DNA of 64,000 bases. Source: JABWBD01 sp040768665. GTDB lineage: Bacteria; Planctomycetota; Planctomycetia; Pirellulales; Thermoguttaceae. Position 1 is the first letter of the stretch. Every line of letters starts with the position of its first letter. The stretch covers positions 129,421-193,420 of the forward strand of contig JAXGMN010000027.1 in the NCBI GenBank assembly GCA_040768665.1. Direction: 5' to 3'. Below are positions 42,193 to 50,089 of the stretch, piece by piece. The notes under the pieces were generated by a model, which was not told the origin of the DNA, did no database searches, and was given only the letters and a program-made list of their open reading frames with translations. Made by a program: the position numbers and the translations under genes.

Positions 42193-43905
42193 ATGGAAGC
42201 CGGCGAGATTCTACTCCGACGCGGACTGCTCGACGCACGGCAGTTGGAAACGGCGCGGCGTGCCCAGACGGGCGGCTTGCGGCTCGATGAAGCCGCCGTC
42301 CAACTGGGATTCATCACCGAGGAACAGGCTCTCCGCGCCATCGGCGATGAGTTCGGGCTGAAATACGTCGACCTGAGCGAAGCGGAAATCGACCTGTCGC
42401 TCCTGAGGGTCTTCCCCGCGAAGGCCATCCACCGCGAATCGCTCTTTCCCATCTCCCAGCAGAACGGCACACTCGTCGTCGCCACGTGCGACCCTTTCAA
42501 CCTCTATCCGCTCGATGAGTTGGCCGCCTCGACCGGTAAGACGGTCGTGCCCGTGCTCGCCGGACGCGCGGAAATCAGCAGACTGATCAAGACCCATCTC
42601 GGTGTCGGCAGCGAGACGGTGGACGGACTCCTGGCCCAGGCCGACGAGGATTCGCTCCAATTGGTCGAGCAGGTCGAGACCGACGGGTCCGAGTTATCGC
42701 GGATGGCCGAGGAACCCTCGGTCGTCCGGCTCGTCAACGAAATTCTCCTGGAGGCCATCGAACTGCGGGCCAGCGATATTCATATTGAATCGCAGCACTC
42801 GGGGCTGCGGATCCGCTATCGGCTCGACGGAGTTCTGCACCCTCAGCCGGTCCCACCGGAGATCAGTCGGTTTCAGGCCGCGATCATCAGCCGGCTGAAG
42901 ATTATGGCTCGGCTCAACATCGCCGAGCGGCGGCTTCCCCAGGACGGCCGCATTCAGTTGAAGGTCTCTGCTCGCGAGGTTGACGTTCGCGTGTCGGTGA
43001 TCCCGATGATCTACGGCGAAGGGATTGTGCTGCGTATCCTCGACAAGAGCAGCATGGATTTCTCGCTGGCGAGCCTCGGTATGGGCGGAGATCTCCACGC
43101 GATGTTCCACGAACTGATCCGGCTGCCGCACGGGATCATTCTTGTAACCGGCCCCACCGGCTCCGGCAAGACGACCACGCTATACAGCGCCCTGCGCGAG
43201 ATCTGCAACCCCAGCACAAAGATCATCACGACCGAAGACCCGGTCGAATACCAGTTGGACGGAATCAGCCAGATCCAGGTCCACGCCAAGATCGGTCTGA
43301 CCTTCGGCAATTCGCTGCGAAGTATCCTGCGGCACGACCCCGACGTCATCCTCATCGGCGAAATCCGCGACCTGGAGACCGCGGAGCATGCTATCCAGGC
43401 CTCGCTCACCGGCCACCTCGTGTTCAGCACGCTGCATACCAACGACGCCGCCGGGGCGTATACGCGTTTGACCGACATGGGCGTCGAGCCGTTCCTCGTC
43501 TCGAGTACGGTCGAGGCCGTGATGGCCCAGCGACTGGTTCGCACTCTATGCCGCGAGTGCTGCGAAACCTACCGCCCCGCGCGCGAGGATCTGCCCGACG
43601 ATTTTCCTTACGAGGAACTCGGCTCGGCCGACACGCTTCAACGTGCCGTCGGCTGCCGTGCCTGCCGCAATGTCGGCTATCGGGGCCGTATCGGACTGTT
43701 TGAACTGCTGGTCACGACCAACCGCATCCGCCAGATCGCCCATGAACGGTCGAGTTCCTGGGCGATCAAACAGGCAGCCCTGGCGCAAGGCATGCGCACG
43801 CTCCGCCAGGACGGCTGGAAGAAGGTGCTCGCCGGGCGGACCACCGTGGAGGAAGTCGTTCGCGTGACCAAGGGAAACGACCTGGTGAGCGATGCCTCCG
43901 TTTAA
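42193..43905 (+). CDS. gspE: GspE/PilB secretion ATPase, cluster 2
   Basis: The 570-residue paralogue of the cluster 1 ATPase has the same domain order. Walker A GPTGSGKTTT is near residue 319, followed by IITTEDPVEYQL, Walker B VILIGEIRDLETAE, FSTLHTNDA, and a tetracysteine CREC...CRAC. The ATG at 42193 gives MEAGEILLRRGLLDARQLE, colinear with the cluster 1 protein. The frame is open further upstream only because it reads through a palindromic element. No clear ribosome binding site is seen. The 3' end overlaps gspF by 14 nt. Confidence 0.93.
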   Translation: MEAGEILLRRGLLDARQLETARRAQTGGLRLDEAAVQLGFITEEQALRAIGDEFGLKYVDLSEAEIDLSLLRVFPAKAIHRESLFPISQQNGTLVVATCDPFNLYPLDELAASTGKTVVPVLAGRAEISRLIKTHLGVGSETVDGLLAQADEDSLQLVEQVETDGSELSRMAEEPSVVRLVNEILLEAIELRASDIHIESQHSGLRIRYRLDGVLHPQPVPPEISRFQAAIISRLKIMARLNIAERRLPQDGRIQLKVSAREVDVRVSVIPMIYGEGIVLRILDKSSMDFSLASLGMGGDLHAMFHELIRLPHGIILVTGPTGSGKTTTLYSALREICNPSTKIITTEDPVEYQLDGISQIQVHAKIGLTFGNSLRSILRHDPDVILIGEIRDLETAEHAIQASLTGHLVFSTLHTNDAAGAYTRLTDMGVEPFLVSSTVEAVMAQRLVRTLCRECCETYRPAREDLPDDFPYEELGSADTLQRAVGCRACRNVGYRGRIGLFELLVTTNRIRQIAHERSSSWAIKQAALAQGMRTLRQDGWKKVLAGRTTVEEVVRVTKGNDLVSDASV

Positions 43906-45097
43906 CTACACAGCACGCACCACCGCGGGCGAGCGCGTCAGCGGCACGATCGAAGCGGCAAGCCGTCGCGAGGCGCTGGCTTCGCTGGCCGGACTGCAAC
44001 TGTTTCCTCTCGAGGTCGACGGGGCAGGCGCAGCCGGCAACGGCGAGGTCCGCATCGGCCGCGTGCCGGCGCAACTGTTGGCCACAACCATGGGGCAGTT
44101 GGCCGATCTGCTGGGCGCGGGCGTGCCCTTGTTGCGGGCCCTCGAAGTGCTCCGCAAACAGACCTCTCACGCGGCGCTCCGCGAGGTGCTCGCCCAGGTC
44201 TATCGCCAGGTGGAAGACGGCGCAACGCTCGCCGAAGCCATGGGCCGCCATCAGCGGATCTTTGGCGAGATGGCCGTCAGCATGGCCCGCGCCGGCGGCG
44301 AAGGTGGTTTCCTCGAAGACGCGCTGTCGCGGGTCGCCGCGTTCACCGAGACTCAGGAAGACCTCAAGAATCGAACCATCGGCGCCATCGCCTATCCGTG
44401 CTTCCTGGCCTGTGTCGGTACGGCGGTGGTGATCGTCTTGCTCGTCTTCTTCGTGCCCCGGTTCGAAACGATTTTTGCCAACATGCGAGAGCGCGGCCAA
44501 TTGCCGATTCTCACCGAGTGGCTGCTGACCACCAGCGCGCTGACCTGGCGGGTCGCGCCGTGGGCGATAATCGGCGCGGGCGCCGGCGGTTGGTTCCTGT
44601 GGCGGTGGCTCGGCACCGAGCAGGGACGCACCGCGCGCGACCTGGTCAAACTGCGGTTGCCGATCGTCGGCAAGATCTTTCGCAACCTGGCGGTCGCTCG
44701 CTTCTGTCGAGTGTTGGGCACGCTGCTGCACAACGGGGTCCCGATCCTCCGTTCACTCGACATCTCCAGCGACGCAGCGGGCAACCGGATCCTCGGCACC
44801 GCGATCCGCAAGGCGACCGAAACCGTTTCCGCGGGGAAGACGCTTGCCGGGCCGCTGGCCGCCTGCGGCTACTTCCCGCCGACCGTGGTCGAGATGATCT
44901 CCGTGGCCGAGGAGTCGAACACCCTCGAGAAGGTACTCTTGGATATTGCCGACAGCCTGGAACGGCGGACGTGGCGTCAACTGGACCTCGCGGTCCGGCT
45001 CCTGGAGCCGATTATGCTGTTGCTGCTGGCGAGTGTGGTTTTGGTATTGGTGATTGCGCTGTTGCTGCCCATGTTCCGAATGGCAACAACGGTATAG
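43892..45097 (+). CDS. gspF: GspF inner-membrane platform protein, cluster 2
   Basis: The 401-residue protein begins MPPFNYTARTTAGERVSGTI. Two T2SSF domains (TTMGQLADLLGAGVPLLRAL and FCRVLGTLLHNGVPILRSLD) and three membrane helices match cluster 1 GspF. It overlaps the gspE stop by 14 nt, unlike cluster 1 where two palindromic elements lie between these genes. This suggests the tight arrangement is ancestral and the cluster 1 gap was made by insertions. Confidence 0.9.
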   Translation: MPPFNYTARTTAGERVSGTIEAASRREALASLAGLQLFPLEVDGAGAAGNGEVRIGRVPAQLLATTMGQLADLLGAGVPLLRALEVLRKQTSHAALREVLAQVYRQVEDGATLAEAMGRHQRIFGEMAVSMARAGGEGGFLEDALSRVAAFTETQEDLKNRTIGAIAYPCFLACVGTAVVIVLLVFFVPRFETIFANMRERGQLPILTEWLLTTSALTWRVAPWAIIGAGAGGWFLWRWLGTEQGRTARDLVKLRLPIVGKIFRNLAVARFCRVLGTLLHNGVPILRSLDISSDAAGNRILGTAIRKATETVSAGKTLAGPLAACGYFPPTVVEMISVAEESNTLEKVLLDIADSLERRTWRQLDLAVRLLEPIMLLLLASVVLVLVIALLLPMFRMATTV

Positions 45098-45149
45098 GAC
45101 GTGGTCGCCGGGAGGGTGGAATCCTCCCAAGGCGAGAAATGTGGCGTGA

Positions 45150-45233
45150 CGAAAAAACGGGGACTGGCTCCGAGCCTGGTTCCACCAGCGCCCGCGGCAA
45201 ACGTGTCGCGGCAAGGTGCCTGTCCCCGTTTTT
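45150..45233. repeat. Palindromic element between gspF and gspG, cluster 2
   Basis: GAAAAAACGGGGACTGGCTC pairs with GGTGCCTGTCCCCGTTTTTG. The inner 40 bp contain CCGCGGCAAACGTGTCGCGG. This is the reverse orientation of the GGGGACAGGCACC core. It lies 33 bp before gspG. Confidence 0.8.
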
Positions 45234-45265
45234 GAACCACGCCGGCAACATGACGGGAGAACGAG

Positions 45266-45709
45266 ATGTTACTACGCAAACGACGCTGCCGGCGCCGGGC
45301 CGGCCTGACGCTCATTGAAGTCCTCCTTGTGCTGGTGATCCTGGTCATCATCGCCTCGCTGGCGGTGACCGCCTACGGTCCAATCCAGCAGAAGGCCTAC
45401 ATCAATGCGGCCAGGACCCAAATCAGCGCATTCAAGACTCCCTTGCAGGCCTACCGGCTCGACCTGGGCGATTACCCCGCGACCGGCCAGGGCCTGGAGG
45501 CGCTGCGGGCGGCACCGTCGGGAGTGAGCGATCCGACCAAGTGGAACGGCCCCTACCTCGACAGTCCCGTGCCGCTGGATCCTTGGGGAAATCCATACCA
45601 GTACGAGTATCCCGGGAAGTATCAGACCGATCTGCCCGACATCTGGTCGCTGGGACCCGACGGCATCGACAACAGCGAAGACGACGTCGGCAATTGGATG
45701 CAGGGCTGA
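45266..45709 (+). CDS. gspG: Major pseudopilin GspG, cluster 2
   Basis: The 147-residue prepilin reads MLLRKRRCRRRAG/LTLIEVLLVLVILV, so the first mature residue is Leu rather than Phe. The GspG core VPLDPWGNPYQYEYPGKY and a calcium loop (LGPDGIDNSEDDVGNW) are complete. It is closer to standard GspG size than its cluster 1 paralogue, lacking the Met/Gly-rich insert. GGGAG precedes the ATG by 8 nt. A palindromic element lies just upstream. Confidence 0.9.
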   Translation: MLLRKRRCRRRAGLTLIEVLLVLVILVIIASLAVTAYGPIQQKAYINAARTQISAFKTPLQAYRLDLGDYPATGQGLEALRAAPSGVSDPTKWNGPYLDSPVPLDPWGNPYQYEYPGKYQTDLPDIWSLGPDGIDNSEDDVGNWMQG

Positions 45710-45715
45710 TCCGAC

Positions 45716-46375
45716 ATGTTAGGCTTTGCGAACGCTTCCGTGGCTGAGTGCAGAAGGGACCCGCCGTGGCCCACCATGCCCGGCCAGGGAGTGTGCGGAC
45801 TCCATTCTTGTCCGCACGGCGTCACATTGCTCGAAGTGCTCTTGGTGCTGGCCCTCCTGGTTGTGCTGGCCTCGGTCGCGTGGCCCGCCCTCGAGCCGGC
45901 ACTGGCGAGCGTCGAACTTCGCAAGTCGGCGGAGCGGGTCCGTGTGGAGTGGAACCAGGCAAGGGTTGAGGCGCTCTCCACCGGCCGCACCGTCTACTTC
46001 CGCTATGAACCCGACGGAAATCGATACTGCCTGGAGTTCCAGCCGGAGCCGGAGTTCCGCCCCGGTAGCACGCAGAGCCAAGAGGGCCTGACATCGAACG
46101 AAGACGCCCAATCCCGCGAGTCGATCCTCCCGGAGCGAATCTCGTTCGCCGAAGGCGAAATCTCCGCCGGAACCCTGGAGGCCTCCGCCGTTCCGGCAGC
46201 GGAAGGCGATCTCGAGTGGTCCGAACCGGTCGTTTTCTACCCCGACGGCAGCACCTCCAACGCCCGGCTCACGCTCGAGAACGAGCGGGGACAAACGATC
46301 GAGATTTGCCTGCGCGGGCTGACCGGGGTCGTGACCGTCGGTGAGGTCTACTCCGAAGCCGAGGCATCGCCATGA
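45716..46375 (+). CDS. gspH: Minor pseudopilin GspH-like, cluster 2
   Basis: The 219-residue prepilin has its processing site at CPHG/VTLLEVLLVLALLVV, with Val at position 1. The leader is long (35 residues) from the ATG at 45716; the Met at residue 21 would give a 15-residue leader. The core LRKSAERVRVEWNQARVEAL and YFRYEPDGNRYCLEF match cluster 1 GspH. The C-terminus (NARLTLENERGQTIEICLRG) also matches. The stop overlaps the gspI start (ATGA). Confidence 0.85.
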   Translation: MLGFANASVAECRRDPPWPTMPGQGVCGLHSCPHGVTLLEVLLVLALLVVLASVAWPALEPALASVELRKSAERVRVEWNQARVEALSTGRTVYFRYEPDGNRYCLEFQPEPEFRPGSTQSQEGLTSNEDAQSRESILPERISFAEGEISAGTLEASAVPAAEGDLEWSEPVVFYPDGSTSNARLTLENERGQTIEICLRGLTGVVTVGEVYSEAEASP

Positions 46376-46905
46376 CGCATCCGCGGCGTATCCGTTCACA
46401 GGTCGGCCGGGGACTGGTCCATTTTTCGGCCAGTTCGAGCATTTTGGCGTCAAAGACGTCGGCCGAAAACATGGACCTGTCCCCCTCTCTTCCGCCCCGT
46501 GAACGGTTACATCCGCGGCAAGCTTTCTCGCTTCTTGAAGTCATCCTCGCCCTGGCGATCCTTGCCGGGGCGGTCGCGGTGCTCGGACAATTGGGACGCA
46601 GCGGCTTGGAGAATGCCAGGCTGGCGCGGGACCTTACGCTTGCGCAACTGTATTGTGAGAGCAAGATGGCGGAGATCGCAGCCGGTCTCTCCCCGGTCGA
46701 CGCGCAGGAGGGCGTTCCTTTTGAAGATACCGACGAGCCGGCTGCCGATTGGACGTACACGGTCGAGGTCAACCCGACCGGACAGGACGGACTGCTGGAG
46801 GTGCGGGTCATCGTCAGCCAGGATCCGGCGGTCGAGATCCGCCCCGTCGAATACTCGCTGGTCCGCTGGATGGCCGACCCGGAGGCGACCAATGCAACCG
46901 AATAA
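46372..46905 (+). CDS. gspI: Minor pseudopilin GspI-like with repeat inserted in its leader, cluster 2
   Basis: The 177-residue product starts by ATGA overlap with gspH. The mature part (QA/FSLLEVILALAIL, LTLAQLYCESKMAEI) is ordinary GspI; position -1 is Ala. The leader is 51 residues instead of the usual 6-15, because a 122-bp palindromic element plus a 10-bp target duplication is inserted in frame: GRGLVHFSASSSILASKTSA and AENMDLSPSLPPRER are repeat-derived. Removing the insertion gives MTHPRQA/FSLLEV. An internal ATG at 46471 would give an 18-residue leader but has no ribosome binding site. Confidence 0.85.
   Translation: MTHPRRIRSQVGRGLVHFSASSSILASKTSAENMDLSPSLPPRERLHPRQAFSLLEVILALAILAGAVAVLGQLGRSGLENARLARDLTLAQLYCESKMAEIAAGLSPVDAQEGVPFEDTDEPAADWTYTVEVNPTGQDGLLEVRVIVSQDPAVEIRPVEYSLVRWMADPEATNATE
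46388..46509. repeat. Palindromic element inserted in gspI, copy 3 (inverted), with target duplication
   Basis: CATCCGCGGC occurs exactly at 46378-46387 and 46510-46519 on both sides of the element. The element itself reads from GTATCCGTTCAC to GTGAACGGTTA and matches, inverted, 12851-12971 and 18777-18887. The period is 132 bp, exactly 44 codons, with no stop in the gspI frame. This is the cleanest insertion in the window. Confidence 0.88.
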
Positions 46906-46910
46906 CCCTC

Positions 46911-47189
46911 CTTTGGAGTGCGGCGATTCATCGCCGCTTTCATCGACTCCCCTCTCAGCTTTACGTCGCACGATCCGGCCGCTCGACTCCGGCGACGAAC
47001 CATCAGCGTCATTCATCACCTCTCGATCCCCGCCACTCGAACCGCTACCCCGACCCAACCCCGCCGTTGCGGCTTCAGCCGCCGCTCGATCGTGGCCGCT
47101 AAGAAAAAGCGGCGATGAATCGCCGCACTCCAAAGGTCGCTCGATCGTGGCCGCTAAGAAAAGCGGCGATGAATCGCCGCACTCCAAAG
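46911..47189. repeat. CGGCGATTCATCGCCG repeats between gspI and gspJ
   Basis: TTTGGAGTGCGGCGATTCAT at 46912 is inverted relative to two direct copies at 47106-47135 and 47160-47189 (AAGCGGCGATGAATCGCCGC then ACTCCAAAG). The two direct copies belong to a tandem unit of about 54 bp that also contains CGCTCGATCGTGGCCGCTAA. The intervening 46941-47082 shows no gene. Cluster 1 has a 4-nt overlap at this junction, so the whole 210-260 bp is extra. Confidence 0.8.
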
Positions 47190-48161
47190 GGCTATACCCT
47201 CCTGGAAGTCGTCCTTTCGCTGGTGCTCACCTCGCTGGTGCTCCTTTGCGTCGCGATGGCCGTCGATTCCCAGTTGCGAATCGGCGACGCCGGCCGCGCT
47301 CACGTCGAGGAGGCGCAACTCGCCCGCGTGCTGCTCCACCGGATGGCCGACGACATCCGCAGCGCCCTGGTGGCCGATCCGCTTGGGCTGGCCGACCTCG
47401 CCTCTTCCACCACGGGCTCGGAGAGTTCGACCCGGGAGCAGCCGGGTTCCGGCGGCAGCGACGAGACCGAGCCGGAGGAATCGGAAGACGAGCCGTCTGC
47501 GGAAGCCACCGTAGAAACCGAGGCGACCGGCACCGTGGAGTCGCTCGTCCCTTCAGGAACCCTCGGCCTTTACGGCGAGCCGGACTGGCTCCAGGTCGAC
47601 ATCGGCCGCCCATCGCGACTCCCCCGGCAGTCATCGACTTTAGACGGCGAACCGTGGTCTTGCGGCGCGATGGGCGATATCAAGACCGTTGCCTACTCGG
47701 TCGTCGCGGTCGACGAGTCGGCGACGGACGACGCGGCCGCATCGAGCGGGTTGATTCGCCGCGAAATGGATCGCTCGGTGACGGCCTGGGCGTCGGAGCA
47801 GGGGCTGGAGGATTCGCTCCTCGCTGCCGAAGTGCCCATCGCTCCGGAGGTTGCCGCCGTCGGCTTTCGCTATTCCGACGGCACCACGTGGTGCGACTCG
47901 TGGGATACGGCCGAGTCCGGCAAGCTGCCGCTGGCCGTCGAGATCAGCCTCAGTCTCCGGCCCATCCGCCAGAGCGGCAACTGGGCCACGGCGCTATCGT
48001 CCGGCGAGACCGCCTACGCGGAGGAGGAACTCCTCGTGTACCGCTTGATCGTCGACCTGCCGATGGCCCGCTTGGAACCAGCGTCCCAGGGCTCTGCCGA
48101 CTCGGAGGATGCAGGGATGAGTGAGATTTCCGACACCGATATCAGCCCGTCCGATCTCTGA
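47115..48161 (+). CDS. gspJ: Minor pseudopilin GspJ-like with repeat-derived leader, cluster 2
   Basis: The protein has 348 residues from the ATG at 47115, or 330 from the in-frame ATG at 47169. Both ATGs lie inside tandem repeat copies (MNRRTPK occurs twice), so the leader MNRRTPKG before YTLLEVVLSLVL is repeat-made. The mature part (LARVLLHRMADDIRSALVAD, VAAVGFRYSDGTTWCDSW) matches cluster 1 GspJ. A Glu/Ser/Thr-rich linker follows residue 90. No ribosome binding site is seen at either ATG. The stop abuts the next ATG (TGAATG). Confidence 0.8.
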   Translation: MNRRTPKVARSWPLRKAAMNRRTPKGYTLLEVVLSLVLTSLVLLCVAMAVDSQLRIGDAGRAHVEEAQLARVLLHRMADDIRSALVADPLGLADLASSTTGSESSTREQPGSGGSDETEPEESEDEPSAEATVETEATGTVESLVPSGTLGLYGEPDWLQVDIGRPSRLPRQSSTLDGEPWSCGAMGDIKTVAYSVVAVDESATDDAAASSGLIRREMDRSVTAWASEQGLEDSLLAAEVPIAPEVAAVGFRYSDGTTWCDSWDTAESGKLPLAVEISLSLRPIRQSGNWATALSSGETAYAEEELLVYRLIVDLPMARLEPASQGSADSEDAGMSEISDTDISPSDL

Positions 48162-50006
48162 ATGAATACACTCTGTTCGTTTATCGTTGATCGTCTAACC
48201 GCAATGGCCAACGGCCTGCGCGCGCAGCGCCGAACCGGCCTGCATTTATCCCCCGCGCCCGGCCCGTTGGACACCGCGGCGAAACAAGTCGGAAGCCCCG
48301 TCATGGCGCGAATCCCGTCGCCACCCGGCTGCTTCCGTTCCGCGTCTCGGCGCCGTGGAATGGTCTTGATCCTCGTCCTCGTCGTGATTGCGGCGCTCAG
48401 CCTGGCGGCCATAACCTTCTCCGAATGGATGCTTACCGAGCGGCAGGCCGCGACCGTCTCGGGCCGCCAGGTCGAGGTCCGTGCGCTGGCGGAATCAGGC
48501 GTGGAGGCAGTCCGTCAGTTTCTCTCGATGGATCCGCAGTCGGCGATCGACGCCGGCGGCTGGTACGATAATCCCGGAGTCTTCTGTGGCGTGCTCGTCA
48601 ACGACGACGATGATGCCCGCCGGCGCGGTCGCTTCACCGTACTCGCACCGGCAACCGAATCCGGTGAGTTCATTGGGACCCGCTACGGTCTCGAGGACGA
48701 GTCGGCAAAACTCAACCTCAACACACTCCTCTCACTGGAAAAGGCCAACTCCGAGGCCGCAACGAGCCTGTTGATGGGACTGCCCGGCATGACCGAAGAC
48801 GTTGCCGCCGCGATTCTCGATTGGCTCGACGAGGACGACGAGCCCCGCGACTACGGCGCCGAGATCGAGTACTACTCGGCTCTCGACCCACCCTATTCGC
48901 CGAGGAACGGGCCGTTGGCCGCCCTGGACGAGTTGTTGATGGTCCGCGGTGTGACGCCGGAACTGCTGTTCGGCGTGGACGCCAATCGCAACGGTTACGC
49001 AGACGACACCGAGCCGGATCCATCGATGGTGGTCGGCGTCGACGCGTCGTTGGGCGCGATGGACTGCGGCTGGTCAGGCTATCTCACCCTCTTCAGCCTC
49101 GAAGCAAATCTCCAGCCCGACGGTCAGCCCAAGATCGACGTCAACCAGGACGATCTGCAGACGCTCCACGACGAATTGGAGCAGGTGCTCGAACCGGAGT
49201 GGATCCAGTACATCCTCGCCTATCGATTGCAGGAGCAGTCAGAGTCGTCCGGCCAGCAGAATGCCGGAGGAGACTCGCCGCAGCCCGATCCCAACACGGG
49301 ACCGAACGGACCGGACAATCCTTCCCCGCCAAACAACGAAAACCGGAATCCGCAGGGCGGGGACTCGGATTCCAACCAGGATCAGGATTCGAATTCAAAT
49401 CAAAGCCCCCAGAGCGGTTCCGGAGAGCTGGATCTCACCCAATCGGCCAAGGTCAAGCTCAAGAGCGTTCTCGATTTGATCGACGCCAAGATCCGCGTGA
49501 AGTTCCAGGGCCGCGAAGAGGCCGTCGAGGTGGAATGCCCGTTCCAGAGCGATCAGGCGGCCGACTACTTGTCCCAACTCATGGACGTTCTTGCGACCGA
49601 CACCGCCAGCGCGATCCCGGGCAGGCTGAACATCAACGAGGCCCCCGCTGAGCTCGTGGCGGCAATTCCCGGAATGCCGACCGAAGCGGTCGATGCGATC
49701 CTTTCCCGCCGGCAGGCGGCGGTCGACTCCGACGGCAGCGACCTGCGGCATCCCACCTGGCTGCTGACCGAGGGGATTGTCGAACTGGAACAAATGAAGG
49801 AGTTGCTTCCCTTTGTGACCGGCGGCGGCAGCGTCTATCGCGCCCAAGTGGTCGGCTTTTTCGACCAGGATGGCCCCGCCGCACGGATCGAAGCCGTTTT
49901 TGACGCTACCCAACGCCCCGCCCGCATCGTATCCTGGAGGGAGCTGTCGCTCCTCGGCCGCGGTTTTCCTCTGGAATCCCTCGGAGCTGAAATGAGTTCG
50001 GAATGA
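48162..50006 (+). CDS. gspK: GspK-like pseudopilus tip protein, cluster 2
   Basis: The protein has up to 614 residues. The ATG at 48162 directly follows the gspJ stop; an ATG at 48303 would give a more normal 19-residue leader before RRRG/MVLILVLVVIAALSL. The SAM-like domains (MGLPGMTEDVAAAILDWLDE; LNINEAPAELVAAIPGMPTE) match cluster 1. Between them lies a low-complexity Asn/Gln/Asp/Pro/Ser linker of about 60 residues (PDPNTGPNGPDNPSPPNNEN) absent from the paralogue. Confidence 0.85.
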   Translation: MNTLCSFIVDRLTAMANGLRAQRRTGLHLSPAPGPLDTAAKQVGSPVMARIPSPPGCFRSASRRRGMVLILVLVVIAALSLAAITFSEWMLTERQAATVSGRQVEVRALAESGVEAVRQFLSMDPQSAIDAGGWYDNPGVFCGVLVNDDDDARRRGRFTVLAPATESGEFIGTRYGLEDESAKLNLNTLLSLEKANSEAATSLLMGLPGMTEDVAAAILDWLDEDDEPRDYGAEIEYYSALDPPYSPRNGPLAALDELLMVRGVTPELLFGVDANRNGYADDTEPDPSMVVGVDASLGAMDCGWSGYLTLFSLEANLQPDGQPKIDVNQDDLQTLHDELEQVLEPEWIQYILAYRLQEQSESSGQQNAGGDSPQPDPNTGPNGPDNPSPPNNENRNPQGGDSDSNQDQDSNSNQSPQSGSGELDLTQSAKVKLKSVLDLIDAKIRVKFQGREEAVEVECPFQSDQAADYLSQLMDVLATDTASAIPGRLNINEAPAELVAAIPGMPTEAVDAILSRRQAAVDSDGSDLRHPTWLLTEGIVELEQMKELLPFVTGGGSVYRAQVVGFFDQDGPAARIEAVFDATQRPARIVSWRELSLLGRGFPLESLGAEMSSE

Positions 50007-50007
50007 G

Positions 50008-50073
50008 AGAGCTTTAGATCGTAGAACTGAGATCTTAGGGGTGATAAACCCGCGACTAAGATCTAAGCTCTTA
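50008..50073. repeat. Hairpin between gspK and gspL, cluster 2
   Basis: AGATCTTAG near 50030 pairs with CTAAGATCT near 50056, extended imperfectly by GAGCTTTAGATC and GATCTAAGCTC. It begins right after the gspK stop and lies in the 83-nt gap before gspL, so it could affect translation or message stability within the operon. Confidence 0.55.
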
Positions 50074-50089
50074 AACCCGTGAGTCCACC

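Noticed and set aside
46388..46509. Possibility that gspI of cluster 2 is a pseudogene
   Set aside because: The insertion keeps the frame, the prepilin motif is intact and both gene overlaps are preserved.
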